Below are positions 11,401-21,019 of a DNA stretch of 64,000 bases, piece by piece; position 1 is the stretch's first letter, and each line of letters starts with the position of its first letter. The position numbers and the translations under genes were made by a program. The stretch covers positions 6,337,501-6,401,500 of the forward strand of contig OZ020307.1 in NCBI GenBank assembly GCA_963971305.1, written 5' to 3'. The notes below the pieces were generated by a model. It was not told where the DNA came from, did no database searches, and saw nothing but the letters and a program-made list of their open reading frames with translations. The stretch is from Arcuatula senhousia. Lineage: Eukaryota > Mollusca > Bivalvia > Mytilida > Mytilidae.

Positions 11401-14400
11401 GTATTCATTTTGCCTTTTTGGTAATATATACCTTGCTTTCTCCTAAAAATGTGTCAAGGTTTATTAAGATTGAATCTTGAATCTAAATTTTGAAATTATA
11501 TTAATTAGACTAATGATATTAGTTAATTGTTCATAATAATACAAATACAATTGTATTGTGTTGATCATTTTCATCCTAAAACTGTGTTTTGGGGGTTCTT
11601 GAAATTTTGTCAGAAAGTTTTACCATTTTTTGAATGTGAGAAAGATTTGTGCCCTTTCAAGTCAATAGATCATCATCCTATGTAGACAAAACTTTTTGAC
11701 ACATTTTCAGAAGTGAGCAAGATGTATATGATTTAATGATTTAAATGTTCTTCGATGTGGCTGTTTGGCATCTGTTCACCTATCATTCTTAAGAAATTCA
11801 GCTTCTTATGAAAGTCAAGCTGATATTTCTTATAGATCTGATGGTTTTACTGGTGTTGTACTGTGAGAGTAACAATATTTGTGGACATCAGTGTTCATGG
11901 ATTGAAATAAAAAGCACATTGCTGTGATCTTGATAACTTTATTTTTGAAATAAATGTGAAATTTATTGTTGGGAATTGAAATTCATGGTTAATCTCGCAC
12001 TAAAAAAACCATGAATTTTGGAACTCCTTAAAATTGAATACCAGATCTTTCACAGTATTTCACCAAGCATTCAAACAAAAAAGTAGTCCTGTATTGAATG
12101 GTGTAATTTTGATTGAAATTACACACAGTAGTAGCTTATTGTATGATCCACATTGCCTATTTAACTGCTTGCTTTATTTAGAGAGAAGAGACTAATGCCT
12201 TTCAAGGTTTGAATACTGGTAATAGGATAGCAACGTGGTTATCATATGTGAGTTTGTACAAGTTTCTGTCCTTCCACTTTATTTGACCTCTATTTGTTGT
12301 TGTTTATTTTTTAACTATAAAAAAGTTTTTTTTCTGATTTTTTTTTCTGTCTTTGACATGAAAATCCTGTTATGAATTGGTGAATGTCAGGAGGTTTAGG
12401 GGCTGTAAAAAAATTTCATCACAGTTTTTCTCAGCTGCTTACCACAGCCTATTGATAGTTGGTATACAGCATAAGCAAGGGGCATTGTATTATGGGAATA
12501 AATTTCAGGTCTTTTTCACACCTAGCATAGATATGGTGATGAAGATTTACTATTCATGAAACATTTTAACTAAAATAAGTACATGTATCAAAAATGCTAT
12601 CCTGAACCTTGAGTCCTGAATATCTCAACCTAAAATGAAATTGATCATTCAAAAGTGATATACATTGTATTTGCTCTAGATTCCTGTTTATATAATGCCT
12701 ACTTAATTTTAATAGCATTTTAACAGGTTACGTCTTCTACGATTTCTTTTGACCTTTTAATCAATCAAAAATATAAAAAATTGCCCTTTCAAATGGGGTA
12801 AAATAGTATAACTTTTTCGCTGATTTGATAGAAAAGTTCCTACCATAAACATATATTCTTTGACTCCCTCGCTCATATTTTACAAATACCAAATATCATT
12901 GGTTTTAAACGTTATTTTGTTTGACATGAGTAAATTCTCCTTATAAAGTAATATTATGTTCCACATATTATTCACTTCTAATTAATTCAGTGTATTGGCC
13001 AATGGACAATCAAAAAGGTAAACATGACCATAAAATCTCCTTACTTGCCAAAGCTGTTTGGGGGTCAAATGGTATCATTAATATGTTTATTTTGAATGTG
13101 ATATAGCTGCAAATACAACAACTAATTTTTTCACCGCGCATTTTAAATATTTGTTTTGTGAGTCATGTTTTATTTAATTATTTCACAAAAAACATGTGTT
13201 GGTGATCGAAGTTATTTATTTTCTCTCACTAACCATTAGTTAAAGCTTTGACACAAAAATTATCCTTAAAAGGTAGAATTCTCTACCTGTTTAATGACTT
13301 GTTCTTCCTTGAATAAGGTTTATTTATCTAATCGTGAATTAAATTTGACAATTATGTTTCAGATGAGTGATGTAGAGGCAGGTGGAGCCACTGTTTTCCC
13401 TTACTTAGGTGTAAAACTATTTCCTAAAAAGGTAGGCTAATTTTTCTGTGGCATTGTATAAAATATTTGCAGAGCAGAACATCAGCATTATTCAGACACA
13501 TTTCTTTCTATTAAAAGATATATTAAAGACATAGAACCTCCCATTTTCACAATTTAAAAAAGATGATTAAATTCACACTATTTGAAGAATACAGTCTAAA
13601 ACCTTTGAGGAGACTGTTAGTTTTCAAAGAAGTCTACCAGAAAGTATTCTTTCAAGAGAAAACTGCAGAAAAATATGCAGTGTCATAAAAAAGGGCAAAC
13701 TATTTATAAAATGTAAACACTTGTGTATCGGTAAACTGAGAAACGAAAAGAAACAGAATGAAAACCAAATCGGAAAAAGAAGGAAAAGAAAACAGTAATG
13801 TAAGCAACCGAAATCTGTAAAGAAAGGAAACAAAATCGAGCGAAAACTGGAATAAAAAGAAAACTAAATCAATTTTACCCAACACGAGTCGTTTTCTTAA
13901 CTTACCGATTTCATTTTCTTTTCGTCTTGTTTGGTTTCATTTCCTTTCCCCGTTTACTAGTACCCTGTAAAGGTGTGAATAATGGTTTACCAAAAGTAAA
14001 TATTTATGCTGGACAATACTAAATCAACGCGAAGAATTAAAATAAGATAATTTTATATAAAGCTGCAAAATTTTGAGTTTTTATGTTGGTAAAGATAAGT
14101 TTTAGAAGGTATATTTTTAATGTATGTACTTTTTATACAACCGCAAAATTTTTGCGATCGTATAATGTTATGGCGATGTCGTCGTCGTCGTTGTCGTTGT
14201 CGGCGTCGTCGTCGTCGTCTGTGGACATTTGGTTTCCGTGCGATAACTTGAGTAAATATTGACAGATTGATATGAAATTTGGAAATGATGTTTGTAACCA
14301 CTAAAGGAAGGTTGGTCTTGTATTTGGGGTTTGTGGCCCCTACTGTTATAGCAAAAAGGGCCAAAAGGGGCTAAATCAGATGTATTGACAAAGCTGTTGT

Positions 14401-16280
14401 AGAATGTTTATTATTCATTCAATTTTGAAAATTCTTTTTTTATTGAATTCATCATTATATTCTGTCAACTAAATGTGTCAACGGTTTCAATATATATTGC
14501 ACCGTTATATTGCTATAGGGGGTCAAAAAGGGGCCACACCCCAAAAATTTACTTTTTTATTTGTGGTCCGATTTTCAAATTTTTTTTTTCATTAGAATCT
14601 GTATAAAAATCCCTGCCTGCATTTTTCAATCAGATTTGAAATATCTCTAACCGTTTTTGAGAAATTAGGGGTTGAAGGGGCCAAAAACACCATTTTTCAA
14701 AGTCTGTTTAGGCATATTGTTTTTGTATACTAAGAATAAAGTTGTAGTGGGCCAGCCAATTGTTATGAAGTTTTAATATGATGATTATATCCAGTAAAGG
14801 AATTTTGGTATTGACTTTGGGGTTTGTGGCCCCTGCTGTTTTAGAAAAAAGGGTCAAAAGGGGCTAAAATGGGTGTATTGACAAAACTGTTATAGAATGT
14901 TTATTATTCATTCAATTTTAAAAATTCTTTTTTTATTGAGTTCATCATTAAATTCTGTCAACTTAATGTGTTACTGGTTTTGATAAAAATTGCACCGTTA
15001 CATTGCTATAGGGGGTCAAAAAAGGGGCCACACCCCAAAAATCGACTTTTTTATTTGTGGTCTGATTTTCAAAATCTTTTTTTTTTTTTTTTTTGAATCT
15101 TTGCAAAAATCCCTGCCTGTGTTTTTCAATCAGATTTGCAATATCTTTAACCATTTATGAGAAATTAGGGTTCAAAGGGGCAAAAAACACCATTTTTTAA
15201 AGTTTGTCAAGGTAAATAGTCTTACAAAATGTATACCAAAAATTAAGTTGAAATGGGCCAGCCAATTGTTATGAAGTTATAATACACTAAATAAATATTG
15301 GTATTGAATTTGGGGTTTGTGGCCCCTGTTGTTTTATAAAAAAAGGGTCAAAAGGGGCTAAAACAGGTGTATTGACAAAACTGATGTAGAATGTTTATTA
15401 TTCATTAAATTTCAAAAAAAAAAATTTGGTCCAATTTTCAAAATCTTTTTTCATTGGATTCCTTATGAAAATCTCTGTCTTAATTTGCAATATTTTTCTT
15501 ACAATTTTTGAGAAATTAGGGGTCAAAGGGCCAAAAATGTCAATTTTAAAATACATGTACATTGTATATAAATAAGGCTTATTTTTGTATTAGATCATAG
15601 ATGTTAAAGTAAGTACATATGTGTCAAATATGCATTCTAAAGTCCACCACAGGATGCATGTGTCAAAAAGTTTTGTAAGTCCACCATGGGCTTCATGTGA
15701 CAAAAGCAATAGACTATCCATATTGGGCCTCCAACGAACAGGGTTCAACTTGTTGTGGTCGTATCATGCTGCGCTCGGCGTAGCTTTTTATTTTTCAATG
15801 TAAAAAAAAATGCAAAATTGATAAGTTCTATGTCTTTAAAATGAAAAAAAATCCTTATTATTTTCAATAAGTGAATCCAAGACCACCAGGCAATAATTTT
15901 AGCTCATCTATAACATTTCTCGTCAAGGAATTATTTCTTTGCCCTAAGTGTCTCTGCAGAAAATTTAAATTCATAAGCCACACCTTTAAAAAATGTATGT
16001 TTTGTATTTTGTTCAAAACTACCGGTATTTTATCTGCAGTATAGATATGGTGTTTGCTTGAAGTCATTCTAGCCAACAGTCAGTGTTTTTACTGATTGTT
16101 AATCTTTTTTAGGGCACAGCAGCATTTTGGTATAACTTGTATAGAAATGGAGAGGGCATATATGACACACGACACGCAGCATGTCCAGTTTTAGTAGGAG
16201 TAAAATGGGTTTCTAATAAATGGATACATGAAAGAGGTCAAGAAATAGCACGACCATGTGCATTGGACGCTGACGAGTAG
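5261..16280 (+). CDS. P4HA: Collagen prolyl 4-hydroxylase subunit alpha (5'-partial, multi-exon)
   Basis: The product is the catalytic subunit of procollagen-proline 4-dioxygenase, an ER-luminal alpha2beta2 enzyme with protein disulfide isomerase, which hydroxylates proline in X-Pro-Gly using Fe(II), 2-oxoglutarate, O2 and ascorbate. Recognised coding exons: 5261-5421 or 6026-6186 (alternatives), 7241-7292, 7599-7819, 8192-8365, 9055-9125, 9714-9813, 10495-10548, 11331-11390 or 12182-12247 (alternatives), 13363-13431, 16113-16280. All junctions are GT/AG with matching phases. Iron ligands are His and Asp of EPHFDF (10495 exon) and His of TRHAACP (last exon). The 2-oxoglutarate-binding Lys follows ten residues after that His (VLVGVKW). 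The C-terminus aligns with human P4HA1 to within a few residues. Signal peptide and dimerisation region are absent from the window. Whether it matches P4HA1 or P4HA2 cannot be decided. Confidence 0.95.
6026..6186 (+). CDS. P4HA: P4HA exon, peptide-substrate-binding domain, version b (probable alternative to 5261-5421)
   Basis: It has the same length (161 nt) and phases as the exon at 5261 and is clearly homologous, with roughly 40% identical residues: NDCLYVGKYAYSMEDVYH, then MWLQESLAKDEW, ending DYLSYVTML. The acceptor is TTTTCCTAG and the donor GTAAGA. Because 161 is not a multiple of three, splicing version a to version b breaks the frame, so only one can be used per functional mRNA. Differences fall on groove positions (YYH becomes VYH; THTSSW-type residues become HCHMW). 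A tandem array of its 3' end follows. Confidence 0.88.
6138..6640 (+). repeat. Tandem array of the P4HA exon-b 3' end plus its 5' splice site
   Basis: The last ~45 nt of the exon (GCTGAAATCCTTGATTATC ... ATGTTG) and the donor GTAAGA/GTAAGAG are repeated downstream. Exon-like ends fall after 6186 (genuine), 6248, 6310, 6380, 6427, 6497, 6544 and 6614, with spacings 62, 62, 70, 47, 70, 47, 70. The last part is thus a higher-order 117-bp repeat. Every copy keeps a GTAAG donor. Extending the exon to the second donor keeps an open frame but changes the phase. Confidence 0.85.
6888..7090 (+). repeat. Hairpin-ended repeat fragment
   Basis: A hairpin at 6888-6918 has arms TATACCCC and GGGGTATA plus inner AAACT/AGTTT. 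It starts a repeat-like stretch (GGGAATGTCTATCAAAATTTC) inside a P4HA intron. It looks like the 5' end of a further mollusc repeat family, truncated on the right. The right boundary is approximate. Confidence 0.4.
7241..7292 (+). CDS. P4HA: P4HA exon, end of peptide-binding domain
   Basis: It is 52 nt, encoding QGNIRHALTLTDELLTL plus one base, and corresponds to human QGDLDKALLLTKKLLEL. The donor is GTAAGT. It starts in phase 0, so it joins either peptide-binding exon. Confidence 0.93.
7599..7819 (+). CDS. P4HA: P4HA exon, linker between domains
   Basis: The acceptor CTCTCAG precedes 7599. It encodes PDHSRAQNNKEYYKKVL, then a charged segment, ending FVLYERLCRGEDTQ. The human match is PEHQRANGNLKYFEYIM to YEMLCRGE. 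The charged middle (EKDKLKRMGEDASMEF) is variable in the family. Confidence 0.93.
8192..8365 (+). CDS. P4HA: P4HA exon, start of catalytic region
   Basis: It encodes DYKHKHKLVCRL, then LLLINPAKEEEIYLDPYL, VLYHDVLSDHEVDTIKH and IATPR, matching human FCRYHDGN to DLAKPRL. The donor is GTTAGT at 8366. The exon end and donor are tandemly repeated every 27 bp downstream. Confidence 0.93.
8346..8442 (+). repeat. 27-bp tandem repeat of exon end plus donor (about 3.5 copies)
   Basis: Each unit carries ATATAGCTACACCAAGG followed by donor GTTAGTATAC. Exon-like ends fall after 8365, 8392 and 8419. The period is nine codons with no stop, so use of donor 2 or 3 would insert VSIHIATPR, or that plus VSIHIATLR, in frame before LGRATVHN. 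Confidence 0.85.
9055..9125 (+). CDS. P4HA: P4HA catalytic-domain exon
   Basis: It encodes LGRATVHNAKTGKLEFAQYR ISK plus two bases. The human match is LRRATISNPITGDLE to YRISK. The acceptor is TTTTTTAG and the donor GTATGT. Confidence 0.93.
9511..9680. repeat. Short-period minisatellite (TTGATTGTACATGTGT-like)
   Basis: About nine degenerate copies of a 16-22-bp unit sit just upstream of the exon at 9714, in the P4HA intron. Open frames through it are a consequence of the repeat, not a gene. Confidence 0.8.
9714..9813 (+). CDS. P4HA: P4HA catalytic-domain exon
   Basis: It encodes the end of RISKSAWLKPEDDAVIDQ, then NNRIAAVTGLNMATAEDLQ. It aligns with human SAWLSGYENPVVSRIN to LDVSTAEELQ. Donor GTAAAC. 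Confidence 0.93.
10495..10548 (+). CDS. P4HA: P4HA catalytic exon with HxD iron ligands
   Basis: It encodes IANYGIGGHYEPHFDFAR. His and Asp of HFD are the first two Fe(II) ligands (human His412 and Asp414). Phase 0 at both ends; donor GTAAGT. It is followed by two alternative exons. Confidence 0.95.
11006..11220. mobile_element. Small palindromic MITE (TACTGTGG termini)
   Basis: The ends TACTGTGGTTTCATT and AATGAATCCACAGTA are inverted, and inner segments TTCGTGGTTT and AAACCACGAA pair as well. At 215 bp it fits the TACTGTGGATTCATT-type short elements common in molluscs. It lies in the P4HA intron just upstream of the first alternative catalytic exon. Confidence 0.65.
11331..11390 (+). CDS. 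P4HA: P4HA alternative catalytic exon, 20-residue version
   Basis: It encodes GKRTIIQQNNGNRIATFLAY between acceptor TATTACAG and donor GTAAGT. Length and the GNRxATFLxY ending match one of the two mutually exclusive exons known in vertebrate P4HA genes (the shorter, 20-residue form). Phase 0 at both ends. Confidence 0.88.
11859..12057. mobile_element. Small MITE, TACTGTGA termini
   Basis: Inverted ends are TACTGTGAGAG and CTTTCACAGTA, with inner pairing of TTCATGGATT-type and AAACCATGAA segments. It is related in plan to the MITE at 11006-11220. It sits between the two alternative catalytic exons. Confidence 0.5.
12182..12247 (+). CDS. P4HA: P4HA alternative catalytic exon, 22-residue version
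   Basis: It encodes REETNAFQGLNTGNRIATWL SY. It matches the human 22-residue form KDEPDAFKELGTGNRIATWL FY. Acceptor TTTATTTAG, donor GTGAGT. Phase 0 at both ends, so inclusion with the 11331 exon would stay in frame but duplicate a strand of the double-stranded beta helix. Confidence 0.92.
13363..13431 (+). CDS. P4HA: P4HA catalytic exon
   Basis: It encodes MSDVEAGGATVFPYLGVKLF PKK. It is almost identical in its first half to vertebrate P4HA (MSDVEAGGATVFP). Donor GTAGGC. Confidence 0.95.
14132..15786 (-). mobile_element. Family E element in a P4HA intron
   Basis: Read on the minus strand: the 5' end at 15786 is AGCTACGCCGAGCGCAGC followed by the arm ATACGACC; the body has two to three diverged ~450-bp units with GGGGTCAAAAAGGGGCC-like and CAGGCAGGGATTTT-like motifs; then a (GAC)n-type simple repeat (14170-14220); then a terminal hairpin at 14132-14164 with arms TATACAACCGCAAAA and TTTTGCGATCGTATA. 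The 5' arm is complementary to the second half of the hairpin. No protein coding. Confidence 0.75.
16113..16280 (+). CDS. P4HA: P4HA terminal coding exon
   Basis: It encodes GTAAFWYNLYRNGEGIYD, TRHAACPVLVGVKWVSNKW, IHERGQEIARPCALDADE and a TAG stop. It contains the third Fe(II) ligand His and the 2-oxoglutarate Lys (His +10), both intact, and the conserved Cys of RHAACP. It aligns with the human C-terminus. Confidence 0.95.
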   Translation, partial: GTAAFWYNLYRNGEGIYDTRHAACPVLVGVKWVSNKWIHERGQEIARPCALDADE

Positions 16281-19200
16281 ATGTAAAAATTCCATTGATG
16301 TTCATTGATTGTATTTGTATATAAGATATCATTGTATGTTAACTCACTGCTGATATTCTTAGATTTACACTGATGAGATATTATTGTTAGTCCTCTTAGA
16401 AATAAGTGCCATAATTATAGGATCTAAGAATCCACTTTTAAATTATTTTTGGCCAGATTTGACAAAGTAAAATTCCAATAATAATATGGTGAGTGGCAGA
16501 AAAAATATAATCATAACAGTTTTCTAAGCAACTACTTATCATAGCTTAGTGATATTTGGTATGCAACCTCACCATTGGGGGCAGGCAGGTCTGACATGCA
16601 CCTATTTCCTGTTTAAAGACATCTGGCCATTTTTGTCTTTGATGCATATTCTCATTTATTTAAAAAAAAAAACCAAAACAGTTATTAAGTACACTTCATT
16701 TTTAGCTCACCTGACCCGAAGGGTCATGTGAGCTATTGTCATCACTTGGCGTCCGTCGTCCGTTGTCCGTTGTCCGTCCGTAAACTTTTTCAAAGGTTAA
16801 CTCCTCTGACAGCTTAAGTCCAATTGCAACCAAACTTGGTATGGTTGTTCATTAGCATTCGGTGCTTAGAACTGATGTGGGGATTTTTGATTCGTCGTAA
16901 AACATGGCCGCCATGGCTAAAAATAGAACATAGGGGTAAAATGCAGTTTTTTTGCAAATAACTCAAAAACGGCTACAGATATCAAAATTCTGGCGTGGGT
17001 AAAAGTCATCAGCACCTCAAGATCTACCTACCCTGAAATTTTGAAGAAAATCCAACAACCCATGTAGGAGTTATTGCCCTTTTTGTGGATTTTTTGCAAA
17101 TTTTGCACCTGTATAGCTCAATATCTTGAAAACCGTACTACATATTTGAGAAATTTAAATTGCATGTTGTTAAGCACATCAAGATCTATAAAATATGTAA
17201 TAGGGTAAATGTTGTAGGACCTTTCCTTTTAGGAGTTATTGCCCTTAGAACGTCAAAATTGAGCATTTTAACAGCATTTTCTCATTACATTAAAACGTTA
17301 ACTCCTCTGACACTTTTAGTCCAATTGGAACCAAACTTGGTATAGTTGTTTATTAGCATTAGGTGTATCGAACTGATGTGGGGATTTTTGATTGGTCGTA
17401 AAACATGGCCGCTGTGGCTAAAAATAGAACATAGGGGTAAATTGCAGTTTTTTGCAAATAACTCTAAAACGGTGCCAGATTTTAAAATTTTGATAGGGAT
17501 CAAAAGTGATCAGCACCACAAGATCTACCAGCTCTGAAATTTTGAAGAAAATCCAACAACCCATGAAGGAGTTATTGCCCTTTTTGTGGATTTTTACAAA
17601 TTTTGCACCTGTTTAGCTCAATATCTTGAAAACTATACAAGATATTTGAGAAATTTAAATTGCATATTGTTAAGCTCATCAAGATCTACAAAATATGTAA
17701 CAGGGTCAACTTTGTAGGACCTTTCCTTTGAGGAGTTATTGCCCTTAAAACGTCAAAATTGAGCATTTAAAAAGCATTTCCGCATTACATTGAAAACGTT
17801 AACTCCTCTGACATCTTAAGTCCAATTGGAACCAAACTTGGTATTGTTGTTTATTAGCATTAGGTGTACAGAACTGATGTGGGGATTTTTGATTGGTTGT
17901 AAAACATGGCCACTGTGGCTAAAAATAGAACATTAGGTTAAACTGCATATTTTTGCTAATAACTCAAAAAGGGTGACAGATTTTTAGATTTTAATTGAGA
18001 ACAAAAGTGAACAGCACCTTAAGAGCCACCATATTGTCAGATGACCCCCTTATTAATCTTATGACCCTTTCATCGTCAAATAGATTTTGCCTAATAACCT
18101 TTACTTCAGGCACATATGTCAGGTGAGCGATTCAGGCTCCTGGGAGCCTCTTGTTTAGATAATGCAAATAATCTGCTACTATTTACCCCAAAACTTCCTG
18201 CTCTAAATCTTTCCTGGTTTTTATACTAGTTTCAATTAATGTTATGAAATAAGATAGCTCTATCTATGTAAGCATTTTTGGCTGGATTTCAGTTAGTGAA
18301 AAATCCGGGTTATAAAATGGTGAATGTCTGGCGGGCAGCATGTGGGCGGGGAAGAAATTTTCGTAACAGTTTTCTCAGCAACTACTTATCACAGCCACTT
18401 GATATTTGGTATAAAAAGCTTTGTTGCGTATCCCTAGATAATATAGGACTCTGGTAATTGTCAGTAGTACTGGAATATAACCAAGTGTAGTTTTGAACAA
18501 ATTAAAATTGCTTTAAAAATCTATATTTGGATATCATACCAAAGAATTTATATACTTACCATTTATAATGCAGAAAATCCTGTTTGTGTCAAATTTATTT
18601 GTGTTCACATTTTTATTTTCAGTGCTCTTCAAATCTGCATAGGTAATTTTACTGTTCTTTATTATATAAATCTCTCTTGAAATGTGAAATACTAACCCGA
18701 AGCAGCTTTAATCATATTTTATTTATGATGGTTTGTGATATTAAACATAGGTTGTTGAGCAGTGTTTGATTTTTATAAATAAAGCCATATGTATGAATAC
18801 TCTGCTACTAGTTAGAGCTTTAAGTTACCATTGTGATCTCTATATTGACGTTTTTTAAGCATAATTATAAATGCAATTAAGTTTTTATGTTGGTGCAATA
18901 TTTGCACCATTTTATGGTCTCTATAGAGAATTTGGATTACGAGTTGTACATTTTGTTACTATTCATTTATCAACTGTTATTGATGCTAATGAGTAAAACA
19001 TTTGTCTAGTTATTTTTGATGTTGTACTCTATAATACAGGGGAGATAATTGGATTTACATCATTTTTTTTCTTCATATTTACAAGTTCAAACTTGAGTAC
19101 GAAGTTTACTTCATTTCTTTACTCTAGAGTATATAAGTAATCTTTATTACCTACAAATTAGTCTTGAATGTGCCATAATTCTGTAGCAAGCAAACAAGAT

Positions 19201-20177
19201 TGTTTATGAGTGAATTCGTTGTTTGTATTAAAGTTGTCTTCTACAAATTTTATAGCTTTACTAAGGTTAAGCTGTTACCATTGAAAGATAAAATAACATA
19301 CTCGTTGCTTGGAAACCTGATATGTAAATATGAATTTTCATGTGATGAGTACGATGTTTTAATAATATTTAAAAAAGATAGTTAAGATCTGATTATTTTA
19401 ATTCAATGTCAAAGTTTGTTTTATTGTTAGCATTATAAAAATAAACCTCCATGACATAGTTTTATAAATCTTGTTGAAATTATTTAATTTTAAATATTTT
19501 ATTTAAGAAGATTGATCTTGACTAGTTGAAGAGATTGTAAATAAGTTTTTCTCTATAATTAGATTTTTTTTATTGACCATATAATGTTTTTAAAAGATAC
19601 TTTATGCAATCTATTTTATATCAAGATCTGAATTATTTGTTTTAGTCTATATTAGAATTGATTTTAAGAAATATAAATCAGGTGAATTCTGCAATCCAAC
19701 ACCACTTTTTCATTTAAGTTGTATATTAGTTTTTAGTCGCAGTTTATACCATGCTTTAGAAGATCAGTATTATACTGCTTGGTAGATTGTTATCATCTTC
19801 ATTGTATTAAGATCTGTGATAAATTCATGTGTGAAGAGTTTCGAGTCACTAAGATGATATTATTTTATAATAAATAAAGCATTTTGAAACATTTTGTTAT
19901 CTGACACAATATAATGATTTACTTGAGATCTTTTGCTCATCTCATGAAGTAAGCAGGGCTTGTATGATATTCTGACCTTCGGGGTTCACTTAAAGAACGG
20001 TTAGGGTCCATTCTTGCTTACTGACAAATCAACCTTGCTGGTTGGTTGGTACACTTATGAACACTCATCATGATAAAAACTTTAAGCTGCTTGCAGTTAC
20101 TTTCTTTAACCATATGAATGACCACTTAAAGAAGAATGGTTCAAGACCACTGCCGCCTACTGACAAGTGCCACATCA
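16281..20177 (+). other. P4HA 3' UTR or downstream DNA
   Basis: There is no coding signal. It contains a family A element (16703-18156). AT-rich sequence follows, with AATAAA at 19869-19874 and again at 19873-19878, the best candidate for a distal polyadenylation signal. A nearer signal cannot be excluded. Confidence 0.45.
16703..18156 (-). mobile_element. Family A element with ~501-bp tandem units
   Basis: The left end is the terminal hairpin (TAGCTCACCTGACCC-GAAG-GGGTCATGTGAGCTA-like, written here as arms), then a (GTCCGTTGTCC)-type simple repeat, then about 2.6 copies of a ~501-bp unit (CTCCTCTGAC at 16801, 17302, 17803). The right end is CAGGTGAGCG and the palindrome AGGCTCC/GGAGCCT. The ends match the 155-bp-body elements but the body differs. 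It is complete, in reverse orientation. Confidence 0.8.
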
Positions 20178-20394
20178 CTATATAGGTGGCTCCCGCAGGG
20201 TTAAAAACGACTTGCGACCTGATGGCTTTTTAAGGGCGACTTCCAACCTGCACTTCATAAAATCGACCTATGCCAAAAAGTGACCTTCGACCTCCGCCAA
20301 AATATGCCCTTTAAAAGCGACCTTGCGACCTCAGACCCTTTTTAAAAGCGACCTTGCGACCTGAGGGGGGGAACCCTGCGGAAGCCCCATATAG
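20178..20394. mobile_element. Short inverted-repeat element (CCGCAGGGTT ends)
   Basis: CTATATAGGTGGCTCCCG plus CAGGGTT on the left is inverted on the right as AACCCTG plus CGGAAGCCCCATATAG. The interior is built from short repeats of GCGACCTTGCGACCT and related motifs. The CAGGG start suggests a hAT-type MITE. No autonomous coding. Confidence 0.55.
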
Positions 20395-21019
20395 GTATGG
20401 TTGATGCATCTAGGGATATGCTTCTGATGTCGGTTTCAACCTACTTTCATTACAACATGGATATTCTTTAAATTTTGAATTGGTTTGAGCCCATTCATGC
20501 TTATCAACAATGCTGTGTAATGTGATATTGACAGATTAACGGTGTTTTGTCTTATATTCCTAATCTCGACAAATATTACTTGTAGTTTTTCCACTACCCC
20601 ATGGGAGTAATCTTAGTAATCAGCTCATCTGTCACACTTTTACTTGGTACAACATTTAGATTTTGGCATGTTATTTTGTTTGTAAATAATAAACTCTTGT
20701 GAGATATCTCATATTACATGTAAAGTCGACAAATCTTATTTTGAATTTAGAACAAAAACTGTCAAACTGTCTGAAGAAATAAGCCCTCTATTGTCTCTCG
20801 AAGTTTGATTTTGGTTTGTATCATAGGATCCATTGGTAAGATTTCATGTCATGATTGTAGCTGTAGGACTTCAAACAAGCAACCATCAACCACATGAGAA
20901 GTGGATCATGTTGCCAAAAAATTTGAGAAAAATACTTCACACACATTTAGCCAATATTTACAGTCATGAATTATAGACATGAAGTCAAGGTAACATATCA
21001 TGTAGCAGGTGCATAGAGC

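Noticed and set aside
14053..14364. Arg-rich 103-codon minus-strand frame, and similar frames near 38117 and 53341
   Set aside because: The Arg run is the (GAC)n simple repeat of family E read in one frame; all occurrences coincide with element ends.
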